The notes: generated by a model from the sequence alone, not told the origin. A DNA stretch of 64,000 nt from Coralloluteibacterium thermophilum (GCF_042654365.1 NZ_JBHSGG010000001.1:27576-91575), one strand, 5' to 3'; positions 45,810 to 57,043 are shown, counted from the stretch's first letter. Numbers and translations: made by a program.

Positions 45810-48158
45810 ATGCGCGTGACCGTTTCCCTGCTCTCGCTCGCCCTTCTCGCCTCGCCGCTCGTGGCGCAGGAGACCATGACGGTCGAGCAGGCCATGGCCG
45901 ATCCCGACTGGATCGGGCCGCCGGTCGAGCGCGCCTGGTGGGCCTGGGACAGCGCGAACGTGCACTACACGCTCAAGCGCGAGGGCTCGAACCTGCGCGA
46001 CACCTGGACGCAGGCCATCGACGCCGAGCGCGGCGAGGTGGTCGACGACGCGGGCCTGGCCGCGATCGACGCGGCGCGCCCGGTCTACGACCGCGGGCGC
46101 ACCCGCATGGCCTACGTCCGCAACGGCGACGTCTTCCTGCGCGACCTGCGCAACGGGGTCCTGGTGCAGGTCTGGCGCGGCACCAGCGCCGCCGACGGCC
46201 TGCGCTTCGACGCCGACGGCGCCGGCCTGATCTGGCGCGTGGGGAACACCTGGTACGGCTGGCGCCCCAACGGCACCGCCGGCGTGCTTGCCGAACTGAA
46301 GGCCGAGAAGGACCCGGCGGCCGACCCCGCACCGGACGCGATGCGCGACATGCAGCTGCGGCTGATCGCGACGCTCGCCAAGCGCAAGGCCGAGCGCGAC
46401 GCCCAGCGCGAGCAGGCCGACGCACAGCGCGCCGCCGATCCCACCCGCGTGCCGCGCCCGGTCTATCTCGGCGAGAAGACCGTCGCCGCCGAACACGCGC
46501 TCTCGCCGGCCGGCCGCTGGCTGCTGATGGCGACCGGGCCGGATCCGCGCGAGGGCGGCGGCCGTACCGGGCGCATGCCGAAGTACGTCACCGAGTCCGG
46601 CTACGAGGAGTTCGAGGACGTGCGCGTGCGCGTCGGCCGCGACGCGCCGCGCGGCCACGCGCTCAAGCTGGTCGACCTCGCCAGCGGCGAGGCCAGCGAG
46701 CTCGAACTCGGCATCCTGCCCGGCATCACCACCGATCCGCTCGCGGACCTGCGCAAGGCCGCCGGCAAGCCGCCGCTCGAGGGCCGCCGGGTGGTGCGCG
46801 TGGACCGCATCGTCTGGAACGACGCCGGCACCCGCGCCGCTGTGATGCTGCGCGCGGTGGACAACAAGGACCGCTGGATCGCCACCGTCGACACCGCCAA
46901 CGGCCGCCTGCAGCCGCTGCACCGGCTCACCGACGATGCCTGGATCAACTGGAGCTTCAACGACCTCGGCTGGCTGCCGGACAACGAGACGGTGTGGTTC
47001 CTGTCGGAGGAGTCCGGCTACTCGCACCTCTACACGCAGCGGCCCGGACAGAACGCGCGCCAGCTCACCCGCGGCGAATGGGAGGTGTCCAGCCCCGTGC
47101 TGGCCGCCGACGGGCGCAGCTGGCTGTTCAAGTGCAACCAGGCCTGGCCGGGCGACTACGAGGTCTGCCAGGCCGGCGTCGACGGCGGCGAGGTCCGCGA
47201 GCTGACCGCGCTCGACGGCGTGGAGGACTTCGTGCAGTCGCCGGACGGCAACCAGCTCCTGGTGCGCTGGTCGTCGAGCTACGTCCCGCCGCAGCTCGCG
47301 GTGCTGCCGGCCACCGGCGGCGAGGCGCGCCGCCTCACCGACACCCGCACGCCCGAGTACGCCGCGCGCAGCTTCGTGCAGCCCGAGTTCGTGCAGGTGC
47401 CCTCGAAGCATGGCGCCGGCACCATCTGGGGCAAGTTCTACCGGCCGGCCGACATGGAACCGGGGCGCCGCTACCCGATCGTGCTGTTCGTGCACGGCGC
47501 GGGCTACCTGCAGAACGTGCACGCCGGCTATCCGAACTACTTCCGCGAGCAGCTGTTCCACAACGCGCTGGTGGACGCCGGCTACATCGTGCTGGACCTC
47601 GACTTCCGCGCCTCCGCCGGCTACGGCCGCGACTGGCGCACCGCGATCTACCGGCAGATGGGCCACCCGGAGCTCGAGGACTACCTGGACGGCATCGACT
47701 GGCTGGTCGAGAACCACCAGGGCGACCGCGACCGCGTGGGCATCTACGGCGGCAGCTACGGCGGCTTCATGACCTTCATGGCGATGTTCCGCGAGCCGGA
47801 GCGCTTCCATGCCGGCGCCGCGCTGCGCCCGGTCACCGACTGGACGCAGTACAACCACCAGTACACGTCCAACATCCTCAACACGCCGGACCTCGACCCC
47901 GAGGCCTACCGCCGCTCCTCGCCGATCGAGCTCGCCGAGGGCCTGCAGGGCCACCTGCTGATCGCCCATGGCATGATGGACGACAACGTCTTCTACCAGG
48001 ACTCGGTGCGCCTGGCGCAGCGCCTGATCGAGCTGCGCAAGGACAACTGGGAGCTGGCCTCGTACCCGCTGGAGCGGCACGGCTACGTGGAGCCGGACGC
48101 CTGGTTCGACCAGTACCGCCGCATCTTCAAGCTCTTCGAGCGCGCGCTGAAGGAGTGA
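45810..48158 (+). CDS. Secreted S9 family peptidase (DPP-IV-like)
   Basis: A 782-aa serine peptidase, exported by the signal peptide MRVTVSLLSLALLASPLVAQ. An N-terminal beta-propeller (residues about 30-530) is followed by an alpha/beta hydrolase domain with the triad Ser649 (GGSYGG), Asp724 (HGMMDDNV) and His757 (ERHGYV). The spacing and motifs match prolyl oligopeptidase/dipeptidyl peptidase IV relatives, which trim dipeptides or acyl peptides; xanthomonads carry many. A second S9 enzyme is at 61.7 kb. It is divergent from cydA, with heptamer tract E after its stop. Confidence 0.9.
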   Translation: MRVTVSLLSLALLASPLVAQETMTVEQAMADPDWIGPPVERAWWAWDSANVHYTLKREGSNLRDTWTQAIDAERGEVVDDAGLAAIDAARPVYDRGRTRMAYVRNGDVFLRDLRNGVLVQVWRGTSAADGLRFDADGAGLIWRVGNTWYGWRPNGTAGVLAELKAEKDPAADPAPDAMRDMQLRLIATLAKRKAERDAQREQADAQRAADPTRVPRPVYLGEKTVAAEHALSPAGRWLLMATGPDPREGGGRTGRMPKYVTESGYEEFEDVRVRVGRDAPRGHALKLVDLASGEASELELGILPGITTDPLADLRKAAGKPPLEGRRVVRVDRIVWNDAGTRAAVMLRAVDNKDRWIATVDTANGRLQPLHRLTDDAWINWSFNDLGWLPDNETVWFLSEESGYSHLYTQRPGQNARQLTRGEWEVSSPVLAADGRSWLFKCNQAWPGDYEVCQAGVDGGEVRELTALDGVEDFVQSPDGNQLLVRWSSSYVPPQLAVLPATGGEARRLTDTRTPEYAARSFVQPEFVQVPSKHGAGTIWGKFYRPADMEPGRRYPIVLFVHGAGYLQNVHAGYPNYFREQLFHNALVDAGYIVLDLDFRASAGYGRDWRTAIYRQMGHPELEDYLDGIDWLVENHQGDRDRVGIYGGSYGGFMTFMAMFREPERFHAGAALRPVTDWTQYNHQYTSNILNTPDLDPEAYRRSSPIELAEGLQGHLLIAHGMMDDNVFYQDSVRLAQRLIELRKDNWELASYPLERHGYVEPDAWFDQYRRIFKLFERALKE

Positions 48159-48184
48159 GGGAGCGGGGCCGGACGCGCCGGGCA

Positions 48185-48268
48185 GGGCACAGGGCGCAGA
48201 GCAGAGGGCACAGGGCCTCTGCCCGCCCGCCTGAGCCCCGAGCCCTGAGCTCTGAGCCCCGAGCCCAT
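48185..48268. repeat. Heptamer repeat tract E
   Basis: Twelve 7-bp units in one unbroken register. G-rich units (GGGCACA, GGGCGCA, GAGCAGA, GGGCACA, GGGCCTC) pass directly into C-rich units (TGCCCGC, CCGCCTG, then AGCCCCG, AGCCCTG, AGCTCTG, AGCCCCG, AGCCCAT). At the switch, GCAGAGG and CCTCTGC can form a hairpin. It lies 26 bp after the peptidase stop and before hemF. Confidence 0.8.
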
Positions 48269-48312
48269 AGGCCCCGGCGCCGCCTCCAGCCCACCACCCG
48301 CCCCACCCCGCC

Positions 48313-49227
48313 ATGCCCGACATCGCCGCCGTCCAGTCCTACCTCCGCTCGCTGCAGGACCGCATCTGCACCGCCATCGCCGACGTCGACGGCGGGACGC
48401 GCTTCGAGGAGGACGCCTGGATCCGCGCCGAGGGCGGCGGCGGGCGGTCCCGGGTGCTGAAGAACGGCGCGGTGTTCGAGCAGGCCGGCGTGGGCTACTC
48501 CGAGGTCGCCGGCGCGACGCTGCCACCCTCGGCGACGGCGCACCGCCCCGAACTCGCGGGCGCGCCCTGGCGGGCCTGCGGCGTCTCGCTGGTCTTCCAT
48601 CCGCGCAACCCCTACCTGCCCACGACGCACGCCAACGTGCGCTACTTCGAGGCGCGCCCCGAGGGGCGCGCGCCGATCTGGTGGTTCGGCGGCGGCTTCG
48701 ACCTGACGCCCTTCTATCCCTTCGACGACGACGTGCTGCACTGGCACCGCGTCGCGCGCGACCTGTGCGAGCCGTTCGGCGGCCAGGCCCGCTACGACGC
48801 GCACAAGCGCTGGTGCGACGAGTACTTCTTCCTCAGGCACCGCGGCGAGACCCGCGGCGTGGGCGGCCTGTTCTTCGACGACCTCGCGGAGGACGGCTTC
48901 GAGTCCAGCTTCGCCTACCAGCGCGCCGTCGGCGACGGCTTCCTGGACGCCTACCTCCCGATCGTGGGCCGCCGCCGGGACACGCCCTACGGCGAGCGCG
49001 AGCGCGAGTTCCAGCTCTACCGCCGCGGCCGCTACGTGGAGTTCAACCTGGTCTACGACCGCGGCACGTTGTTCGGCCTGCAGTCCGGCGGGCGCACCGA
49101 ATCGATCCTGATGAGCCTGCCGCCGCGCGTGCGCTTCGAGTACGCCTGGACCCCCGAGCCCGGCTCGGCCGAAGCCCGCCTGGCCGACTACCTCCGGCCG
49201 CGGGACTGGCTGGGGGAGCTGGCTTAG
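48313..49227 (+). CDS. hemF: Oxygen-dependent coproporphyrinogen III oxidase
   Basis: A 304-aa homodimeric enzyme converting coproporphyrinogen III to protoporphyrinogen IX in haem synthesis, using oxygen. The sequence contains the conserved VFEQAGVGYSEVAGATLP, NPYLPTTHANVRYFE, WWFGGGFDLTPFYPF and RGETRGVGGLFFDDL blocks, ending with RTESILMSLPPRVRFEY. The length matches E. coli HemF (299 aa). The start at 48313 fits. Heptamer tract F begins immediately after its stop codon. Confidence 0.97.
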   Translation: MPDIAAVQSYLRSLQDRICTAIADVDGGTRFEEDAWIRAEGGGGRSRVLKNGAVFEQAGVGYSEVAGATLPPSATAHRPELAGAPWRACGVSLVFHPRNPYLPTTHANVRYFEARPEGRAPIWWFGGGFDLTPFYPFDDDVLHWHRVARDLCEPFGGQARYDAHKRWCDEYFFLRHRGETRGVGGLFFDDLAEDGFESSFAYQRAVGDGFLDAYLPIVGRRRDTPYGEREREFQLYRRGRYVEFNLVYDRGTLFGLQSGGRTESILMSLPPRVRFEYAWTPEPGSAEARLADYLRPRDWLGELA

Positions 49228-49228
49228 C

Positions 49229-49494
49229 TGGGGCTCTAGGGCTCGGGGCTCGGAGCACAGGGCCTGGGCTTGACCGTGGGGGCTGGCTCAGGGCCCCGGC
49301 GGCTTTGGGCGCGGGGCTGAGGCATCCACGCTCGCGCGATGCCCCAAGCCCTATGCCCCAAGCCCTATGCCCCAAGCCCTATGCCCCGAGCCCTATGCCC
49401 CGAGCCCTATGCCCCGAGCCCTATGCCCCGAGCCCCGAGCCCCAGGCCCCAAGCCCCAAGCCCAACGCCCCGAGCCCTGAGCCCGTGCCCCTCC
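49229..49494. repeat. Heptamer repeat tract F
   Basis: A degenerate G-rich arm (49229-49317) begins 1 bp after the hemF stop. The centre is about 49318-49340. The C-rich arm (49341-49494) is 22 units in exact 7-nt register: GCCCCAAGCCCTAT three times, GCCCCGAGCCCTAT three times (each 14-mer is two heptamers), then single GCCCCGA, GCCCCAG, GCCCCAA, GCCCAAC, GCCCTGA and GCCCGTG units. It ends 6 bp before the DUF1328 stop codon. Confidence 0.9.
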
Positions 49495-49500
49495 AGCGCC

Positions 49501-49674
49501 CTACCGGAACAGATTCACCCCCACCAGCATCAGCACCAGGAACAGCAGGAACAGGGCCAGGGCGATGAAGAAGATCACCTTGGCGATGCCGATGGAGGCG
49601 CCGGCCAGGCCGGTGAAGCCGAGGGCGCCGGCGATGAGGCCGACGACGAGGAAGAAGAGGGCGAGCTTGAGCAT
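49501..49674 (-). CDS. DUF1328 (YtjA-like) membrane peptide
   Basis: A 57-aa hydrophobic peptide of two helices: MLKLALFFLVVGLIAGALGF, then GLAGASIGIAKVIFFIALAL running into a hydrophobic end and NLFR. The length and GFTGLAGASIGIAK core match the DUF1328/YtjA family, whose members are small inner-membrane proteins often induced in stress. It is too short to be shown by simple ORF length filters but is well supported by family match. Its stop lies 6 bp from heptamer tract F, convergent with hemF. Confidence 0.85.
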   Translation of the reverse strand: MLKLALFFLVVGLIAGALGFTGLAGASIGIAKVIFFIALALFLLFLVLMLVGVNLFR

Positions 49675-49770
49675 GCGATCTCCGGCGTCTGCCGCGGTGC
49701 GGCGGTAGCGGGATCAAGCCACGCCGGCCGTGACTGCGGCGTGCCAGCGGCGCCGGCCGGAAAACGGGCA

Positions 49771-49807
49771 CAAAAAACCCCGCAGGCCAGGGGGTAGCCT
49801 GCGGGGT
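49771..49807 (-). terminator. Intrinsic terminator of the sRNA
   Basis: An 11-bp GC-rich stem and T6 tract (49772-49777 read on the minus strand). This is the best intrinsic terminator in the window and demands a minus-strand transcript coming from 49.8-50.2 kb. Confidence 0.9.
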
Positions 49808-49900
49808 CGGTGGAAGACTAAGCCTGGGGAGGGGCCGTCTTCCGGGATCCTCACCCAGGGGAGAGGGCGGATCCGGCGACGGACCTTGCATCCGTCGCGA
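49771..49900 (-). ncRNA. sX13-like small RNA downstream of polA
   Basis: On the minus strand four stem-loops lie in a row. SL1: 8-bp stem GCGACGGA/TCCGTCGC (49876-49898). SL2: GGATCC/GGATCC with a loop containing CTCTCCCC (49845-49874). SL3: GGAAGAC/GTCTTCC with a loop holding CCCCTCCCC (49812-49843). SL4: 11-bp terminator stem ACCCCGCAGGC/GCCTGCGGGGT with a CCCCC loop (49777-49807), followed by TTTTTT. Xanthomonas sX13 is a small RNA whose stem-loops expose C-rich motifs, and I recall it as encoded beside polA; E. coli Spot 42 and Pseudomonas ErsA occupy the same place. The 5' end is estimated. Confidence 0.75.
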
Positions 49901-50253
49901 CCTATGAGACCAAGAACCGCCTGCACAGTTCGTGAAGAAACTCGTTAGCGAAACGTTACATTCAGTGCTAATTCATCCCGATGAAAACGTTTTCATGCTA
50001 CGAGTGTGCCGCCAACGCGTTCAGTGCTGCTGTCGGCGCCCTCGCGGTGCGGCCGCGCGCGGCGCGGCGGCGGCACCGTCCACGCAGCGTTCACGCCACC
50101 GCCAGCGAAACCGGACGAAATGCGTCTCCGGGCCATCACGTCGTCACATGCCGACGTCGAGACGGCGCTCCCGGCGGCGCGTAATGGTCGGACGCGCACA
50201 GCCGAGCGGGCCTGCGGCGCGGCCCGGGCCTCCCCTGGACGCGCGTCCGGCGG
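49901..50253. other. Gap between sRNA and polA
   Basis: About 350 bp after the polA stop. It holds the presumed sRNA promoter, not resolved by eye, and the LacI-type palindrome. The part from 50020 to 50253 is GC-rich with no gene or repeat seen. Confidence 0.4.
49981..49996. promoter_or_regulatory. LacI-type palindrome upstream of the sRNA
   Basis: ATGAAAACGTTTTCAT is a perfect 16-bp palindrome with a central CG, the form of LacI/GalR-family operators. It lies in a locally A+T-rich stretch (about 49921-50000) about 80 bp upstream of the sRNA and 257 bp after the polA stop. Confidence 0.45.
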
Positions 50254-53013
50254 CTAGTGCGCCTCGTCCCAGTTGCCGCCGACGCCGGCGTCCACGACCA
50301 GCGGCACCCGCAGCGTGGCGGCGGCCTGCATGCGACGACCGACCTCCTGCACCAGCTCCGGCACGAAGGCCTCGTCGGCCTCGAACACGAGCTCGTCGTG
50401 CACCTGCATGATCATGGCGGCGCGCCCGCCCTGCCCCGCCAGCCAGGCGTCCACCTCGATCATCGCGCGCTTGATGATGTCCGCCGCCGTGCCCTGCATC
50501 GGCGCGTTGATCGCCGCGCGCTCGGCGCCGGCGCGCAGGCCCTGGTTCCGCGAGGCGATGTCGTTGAGATAGAGGCGGCGGCCGAACACGGTCTCGACGT
50601 AGCCGCGCTCGCGCGCCTGCTCGCGGGTGCGCTCCATGAAGTCGCGGACTCCGGGGTAGCGCGCGAAGTACAGCGCGATGTAGTCCTGCGCCTCGCCGCG
50701 CGCGATGCCGAGCTGCCGCGCCAGGCCGAAGGCGCTCATGCCGTACATCAGGCCGAAGTTGATGGCCTTGGCCGCGCGGCGCTGGTCTGCCGTCACCGCC
50801 TCGGGGGCGCCGGCGCCGAACACCTCGGCGGCGGTCGCCCGGTGCACGTCCACGCCGCCCTCGAAGGCCCGCACCAGGCCCGGGTCCTCCGAGAGATGGG
50901 CCATGATGCGCAGCTCGATCTGCGAGTAGTCGCAGGCGACGATCCTGCGCCCGGGCGGGGCCACGAACGCACGGCGGATGCGGCGGCCGTCCTCGGTGCG
51001 GATCGGGATGTTCTGCAGGTTCGGGTCCGACGACGACAGCCGCCCCGTCGCCGCCCCGGCCTGGTGGTAGCTGGTATGCACCCGCCCGGTGTCCGGGTTG
51101 ATCGAGTTCGGCAGCTTGTCGGTGTAGGTGCCGCGCAGCTTGGCCAGCCCGCGGTACTCCAGGATCAGCCGCGGCAGGTCGTGCTGGTCGGCGATGGCCT
51201 CGAGCGCGTCCTCGTTGGTCGAGGGCTGGCCCTTGGGGGTCTTCACCAGCGCAGGCAGCCCGAGTTCGTCGAACAGGATGGCCTGCAGCTGCTTGGGCGA
51301 CTCCAGGCTGAAGGGACGCCCGGCCAGCGCGTGCGCGCGCTGCTCGGCCTCGTGCATGCGCAGGGCGAGGTCGTGGCTCTGCCGGCGCAGTTCGTCGGCG
51401 TCGACCAGCACGCCGTTGGCCTCGATGCGCGCCAGCACCTCGACCAGGGGCATCTCGATGTCGGTGTAGACCGACAGCAGCGCCGGCTCGGCCTCCAGCC
51501 GCGGATGCAGGGCGCGGTGCAGGCGCAGGGTGACGTCGGCGTCCTCGGCCGCGTAGCCGGTGGCGTGCTCCAGCTCGACCTGGGAAAACGGAATCTGCTT
51601 GGCGCCCTTGCCGCACACGTCCTCGTAGCGCGTCGTGGTGTAGCCGAGATAGCGCGCGGCCAGCGAATCCATGTCGTGCCGGCTCGCGGTGGAATTCAGC
51701 ACGAAGGACTGCAGCATGGTGTCGTGCGCGTAGCCGCGCACGGCGATGCCGTAGCGGCGCAGCACGTGCAGGTCGTACTTGCCATGCTGCCCGACCTTGG
51801 CGACGGCGGGGTCCTCCAGCACCGGACGCAGCATGCCGAGCACGGTCTCGACGTCGAGCTGCGGCTGGCAGCCGGGGTAGTCGTGCAGCAGCGGCACGTA
51901 GCAGGCGCGCCCCGGCTCGACCGAGAAGCTCAGGCCCACCAGGCGCGCGCGCAGCGCGTCGAGCGCGTCGGTCTCCACGTCGAAGGCGAACAGCGGCGCC
52001 GCGCGCAGGCGCTCGACCCACGCGGCCAGCGCCTCGGGCGCGGTGACGCATTCGTACTCGCCCTTGCCGCCGAGCGCGGGATCCGGCGCCTCCGCCGGCG
52101 CGGCGCCCGAGCGCGCGTAGCCGGCCGCGGTATTGCGCAGCGTGCCTTCGGCCGCGGCATCGGCGGCGGTCCCGCCGTCGAGTTCGCGCAGGGCCTGGGT
52201 GAAGCCGTAGCGCGCGTAGAGGCCGCGCAGCGTGCCGGCATCGCGCGGGCGCAGCGCCAGGTCGGTGGGCCCGAACGCCAGCGGCACGTCGGTCCTGATC
52301 GTGACCAGGGTGCGGTTGAGCCCCAGCCGCGGCAGCGCCGCGCGCAGGTTCTCGCCGATCTTGCCCTTCATGTCGGGCGCGGCCGCGATCACCCCGTCGA
52401 GGTCGCCGTAGGCGGTCAGCCACTTGGCGGCAGTCTTGGGCCCGCACTTCTCGACGCCGGGAATGTTGTCGACGCTGTCGCCCATCAGCGCGAGCAGGTC
52501 GACGATGCGGGCCGGCGGCACGCCGAACTTCTCCATGACGCCGGCGTCGTCGAGGACGCTGCCGGTCATGGTGTTGACCAGTCGCAGGCCCGGCCGCACC
52601 AGCTGCGCGAAGTCCTTGTCGCCGGTGGAGACCGTCACCTCGATGCCCTGCGCCGCGGCGGCCAGCGCCAGCGTGCCGATCACGTCGTCGGCCTCCACGC
52701 CCGCCTCGCGCAGGATCGGGAAGCCCAGCGCCGCCACGATCTCGCACATGGGCTGCACCTGCGCGCGCAGCTCCTGCGGCATCTCCGCACGGTTGGCCTT
52801 GTACTCGGGGTAGAGATCGTCGCGGAAGGTCCTGCCCGGCGCATCGACCACGAAGGCGGCGTAGTCCGGCGCCTCCTTCAGCGTCGCGCGGAGCATGTTG
52901 ACCACCCCGAACAGCGCCCCCGTCGGCTCGCCCTCCGCATTGGTCAGCGGCGGCAGGGCATGGAAGGCGCGATACAGGTACGAAGACCCGTCGATGAGGA
53001 CTAGGCGTGGCAT
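50254..53013 (-). CDS. polA: DNA polymerase I
   Basis: A 919-aa repair and Okazaki-processing polymerase. The N-terminal 5'-3' exonuclease starts LVLIDGSSYLYRAFHALPPL and carries PGRTFRDDLYPEYKANR. The 3'-5' exonuclease has FAFDVETDALDAL with DxE intact, so proofreading is expected. The polymerase domain has SSDPNLQNIPIRTEDGR, the metal-binding VACDYSQIELRIMAHLS, the O helix RRAAKAINFGLMYGMS and QVHDELVFEAD. The start at 53013 matches the family. It is divergent from DUF2782, with heptamer tract G between. Confidence 0.97.
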   Translation of the reverse strand: MPRLVLIDGSSYLYRAFHALPPLTNAEGEPTGALFGVVNMLRATLKEAPDYAAFVVDAPGRTFRDDLYPEYKANRAEMPQELRAQVQPMCEIVAALGFPILREAGVEADDVIGTLALAAAAQGIEVTVSTGDKDFAQLVRPGLRLVNTMTGSVLDDAGVMEKFGVPPARIVDLLALMGDSVDNIPGVEKCGPKTAAKWLTAYGDLDGVIAAAPDMKGKIGENLRAALPRLGLNRTLVTIRTDVPLAFGPTDLALRPRDAGTLRGLYARYGFTQALRELDGGTAADAAAEGTLRNTAAGYARSGAAPAEAPDPALGGKGEYECVTAPEALAAWVERLRAAPLFAFDVETDALDALRARLVGLSFSVEPGRACYVPLLHDYPGCQPQLDVETVLGMLRPVLEDPAVAKVGQHGKYDLHVLRRYGIAVRGYAHDTMLQSFVLNSTASRHDMDSLAARYLGYTTTRYEDVCGKGAKQIPFSQVELEHATGYAAEDADVTLRLHRALHPRLEAEPALLSVYTDIEMPLVEVLARIEANGVLVDADELRRQSHDLALRMHEAEQRAHALAGRPFSLESPKQLQAILFDELGLPALVKTPKGQPSTNEDALEAIADQHDLPRLILEYRGLAKLRGTYTDKLPNSINPDTGRVHTSYHQAGAATGRLSSSDPNLQNIPIRTEDGRRIRRAFVAPPGRRIVACDYSQIELRIMAHLSEDPGLVRAFEGGVDVHRATAAEVFGAGAPEAVTADQRRAAKAINFGLMYGMSAFGLARQLGIARGEAQDYIALYFARYPGVRDFMERTREQARERGYVETVFGRRLYLNDIASRNQGLRAGAERAAINAPMQGTAADIIKRAMIEVDAWLAGQGGRAAMIMQVHDELVFEADEAFVPELVQEVGRRMQAAATLRVPLVVDAGVGGNWDEAH

Positions 53014-53031
53014 GGGGGCATTCTAGGTGAA

Positions 53032-53171
53032 GCGGGAAGGGGGAATCGGGAATGGGGACCCGCAGGTCGTGCAGTTCGTCCGGGTTGGCGCTCTTGCCAG
53101 GCTTCGTCCGGAGCGCGTCCTCCCGGTCTCCTGCTGCTTCCAGGTCCCCCTTCCCGATTCCCCCTTCCCGC
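53032..53171. repeat. Heptamer tract G: 29-bp inverted repeat
   Basis: Left arm 53032-53060 and right arm 53143-53171 are inverted copies of one 29-bp sequence with a single mismatch (28/29). Each arm is built of GGGAAGG/GGGAATC/GGGAATG-type heptamers. The 82-bp spacer (53061-53142) is unique DNA. The element stands between the divergent polA (19 bp from its start) and DUF2782 genes. Confidence 0.9.
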
Positions 53172-53241
53172 CCCACCCATATTGCTTGAGCCTCCACGCC
53201 CCGTAAGCCATCCTCGACCTCCCCGTCCCGAGAACGCCGCC

Positions 53242-53712
53242 ATGCGTGCGCTGCTGATTCCGCTCCTTGCCGTCGCGCCCGCGGTCCTGGCGCAGGCGCC
53301 GTTGCCCGAGCCCCTGCCGCCGCCGTCCATCGACGATCCCGGCGTGCGGGCGCAGCCGGTCGAGATCGACGACCCGACGCTGCGCCTGCCGCCGGAGCCC
53401 GGCGCCGCCACGCCGGCGCCGGCGCCGGCGCGCGCCGGGGCCGAGGGCGAGGGCCGCATCACCGGCGGGCCGGCGCGGGCGAACGACCCGCGCAATCCGC
53501 CGGAGGACCTGACCGTGCAGGTGCGCACGCTCGACAACGGCGACGTGGTCGAGGAGTACCGCAACGGCGGCCGCCTGACCATGGTGCGGGTCACGCCCAC
53601 CCGCGGCGTGTCCTACACCCTGCTGGACACCAACGGCGACGGCTACCTCGACGAGAGCGACGGCCGGGCGCCGGTGTCGCCGGTGTTCTACACGCTCTAC
53701 GAGTGGCGCTGA
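53242..53712 (+). CDS. DUF2782 exported protein
   Basis: A 156-aa protein with signal peptide MRALLIPLLAVAPAVLAQ. A proline-rich region of about 70 residues precedes the DUF2782 core: LTVQVRTLDNGDVVEEYRNG and RLTMVRVTPTRGVSYTLLDT, ending YEWR. The family, of unknown function, is regularly encoded beside polA in gammaproteobacteria. The ATG at 53242 puts the signal peptide first. Confidence 0.88.
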   Translation: MRALLIPLLAVAPAVLAQAPLPEPLPPPSIDDPGVRAQPVEIDDPTLRLPPEPGAATPAPAPARAGAEGEGRITGGPARANDPRNPPEDLTVQVRTLDNGDVVEEYRNGGRLTMVRVTPTRGVSYTLLDTNGDGYLDESDGRAPVSPVFYTLYEWR

Positions 53713-53722
53713 GCACCCGGGT

Positions 53723-54828
53723 TCAGCCGCGGGCGGCGGCGTAGGCCTCGGCCGAGACCGTGCGCCAGTCCGCGCCGCGCGCGCGGAAGGCGCGCTGCGA
53801 CTCGATCACGCGCCGCGCGAACGGGTCCGCGGCGGCGAGGTCCCCGAGCTCCTGCTCCGCGGCCCGCTGCAGCGCCACCAGCACGTCCTCGGGCAGGCGC
53901 CGCAGCTCCGCGCGCGCGGCGCGGACGATGCGGTCCAGCGCCTCCTGGTTGCGCACGGCGTAGTGCGCCAGCATCCCGGCGTCGAGCGCGCGGCAGCAGA
54001 GCGCCACCAGGCGCTGCAGGTGTTCCGGCAGCGCGTTCCAGGCATCGAGGTTGACCAGGCACTCGGCGGTCATCTGCGGCTTCTGCCAGCCCGGGAAGTA
54101 GTAGAAGCCGGCGGCGCCCTCGAGGCCGAATTCGAGGTCGTTGTAGGGCCCCATCCACTCCGCCGCATCCAGCCGTCCGCGCTCCAGCGCCTCCACGAGC
54201 TGCGCACCGGCGGTCGGCACCACCTGGGCCCCGGCGCGGGCCATGACCTGACCGCCGAGGCCCGGCATGCGGATGCGCAGCCCCTGCAGGTCGGCCAGGC
54301 TGCGGATCTGCCGGCGCGACCAGCCGGCCATGTGCATGCCGGTGTTGCCGGCCGGCAGCACCATCAGCCCGAAATGGGCGTAGAGCTCGCGCCACAGCGC
54401 CAGGCCCTCGCCCTGGTGCAGCCAGGCGAGCGTCTCCTCGGCATCGAGGCCGAACGGCACTGCGGTGAACAGCGGCATCGCGGCCGCCTTCTCCATCCAG
54501 TACCAGCTCGCCGCGTGACCCATCTCGACCGTGCCGCGCGCGACGGCGTCGAACACGTCGAAGGTCGGCACCGCCACGCCCGCGGGCGCCACCTCGACCT
54601 GCAGTTGCCCGCCCGAGGCCTCGGTGATCGCCTCGCCGAGCCAGCGCGCGCCCTCGCCCAGGCCGGGGAAGCCGGCGGGCCAGGTGGTGGCCATGCGCCA
54701 GCGGCGCGTGGGCTCGCGCCGCGCGGGTTCGGGCGGCTGCGGTGCGCCGCAGGCCGCGAGGCCGGCGGCGAGCGCGGTGCCGGCGGTGGCGCCGCGCACG
54801 CCGCGGCGGGTCGCGCCTCGCGCCGGGC

Positions 54829-54832
<4 letters not shown>
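53723..54832 (-). CDS. TRAP-type (DctP) solute-binding lipoprotein
   Basis: A 369-aa periplasmic binding protein of the DctP family. The N-terminus has a Tat-like RRGVRG and a lipobox LAAC at about residue 28, so it is a lipoprotein. The mature part carries RWRMATTWPAGFPGLGEGARWL, GHAASWYWMEKAAAMPLFTA and the signature RSLADLQGLRIRMPGLGGQV, matching SBPs of the DctP7/TakP-like group that bind 2-oxo or other carboxylic acids. No membrane subunits (DctQ, DctM) are adjacent. It overlaps the upstream uvrD by 4 bp. Confidence 0.88.
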
Positions 54833-57009
<2,177 letters not shown>

Positions 57010-57043
57010 CCGACCATTGTACCGGCGGGGCGCCGCGCCGCGG

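Noticed and set aside
49932..50411. Plus-strand open frame starting VKKLVSETLHSV beside the polA terminus
   Set aside because: It runs antisense into polA with Arg/Ala-rich shadow composition and begins in the A+T-rich control region of the sRNA.
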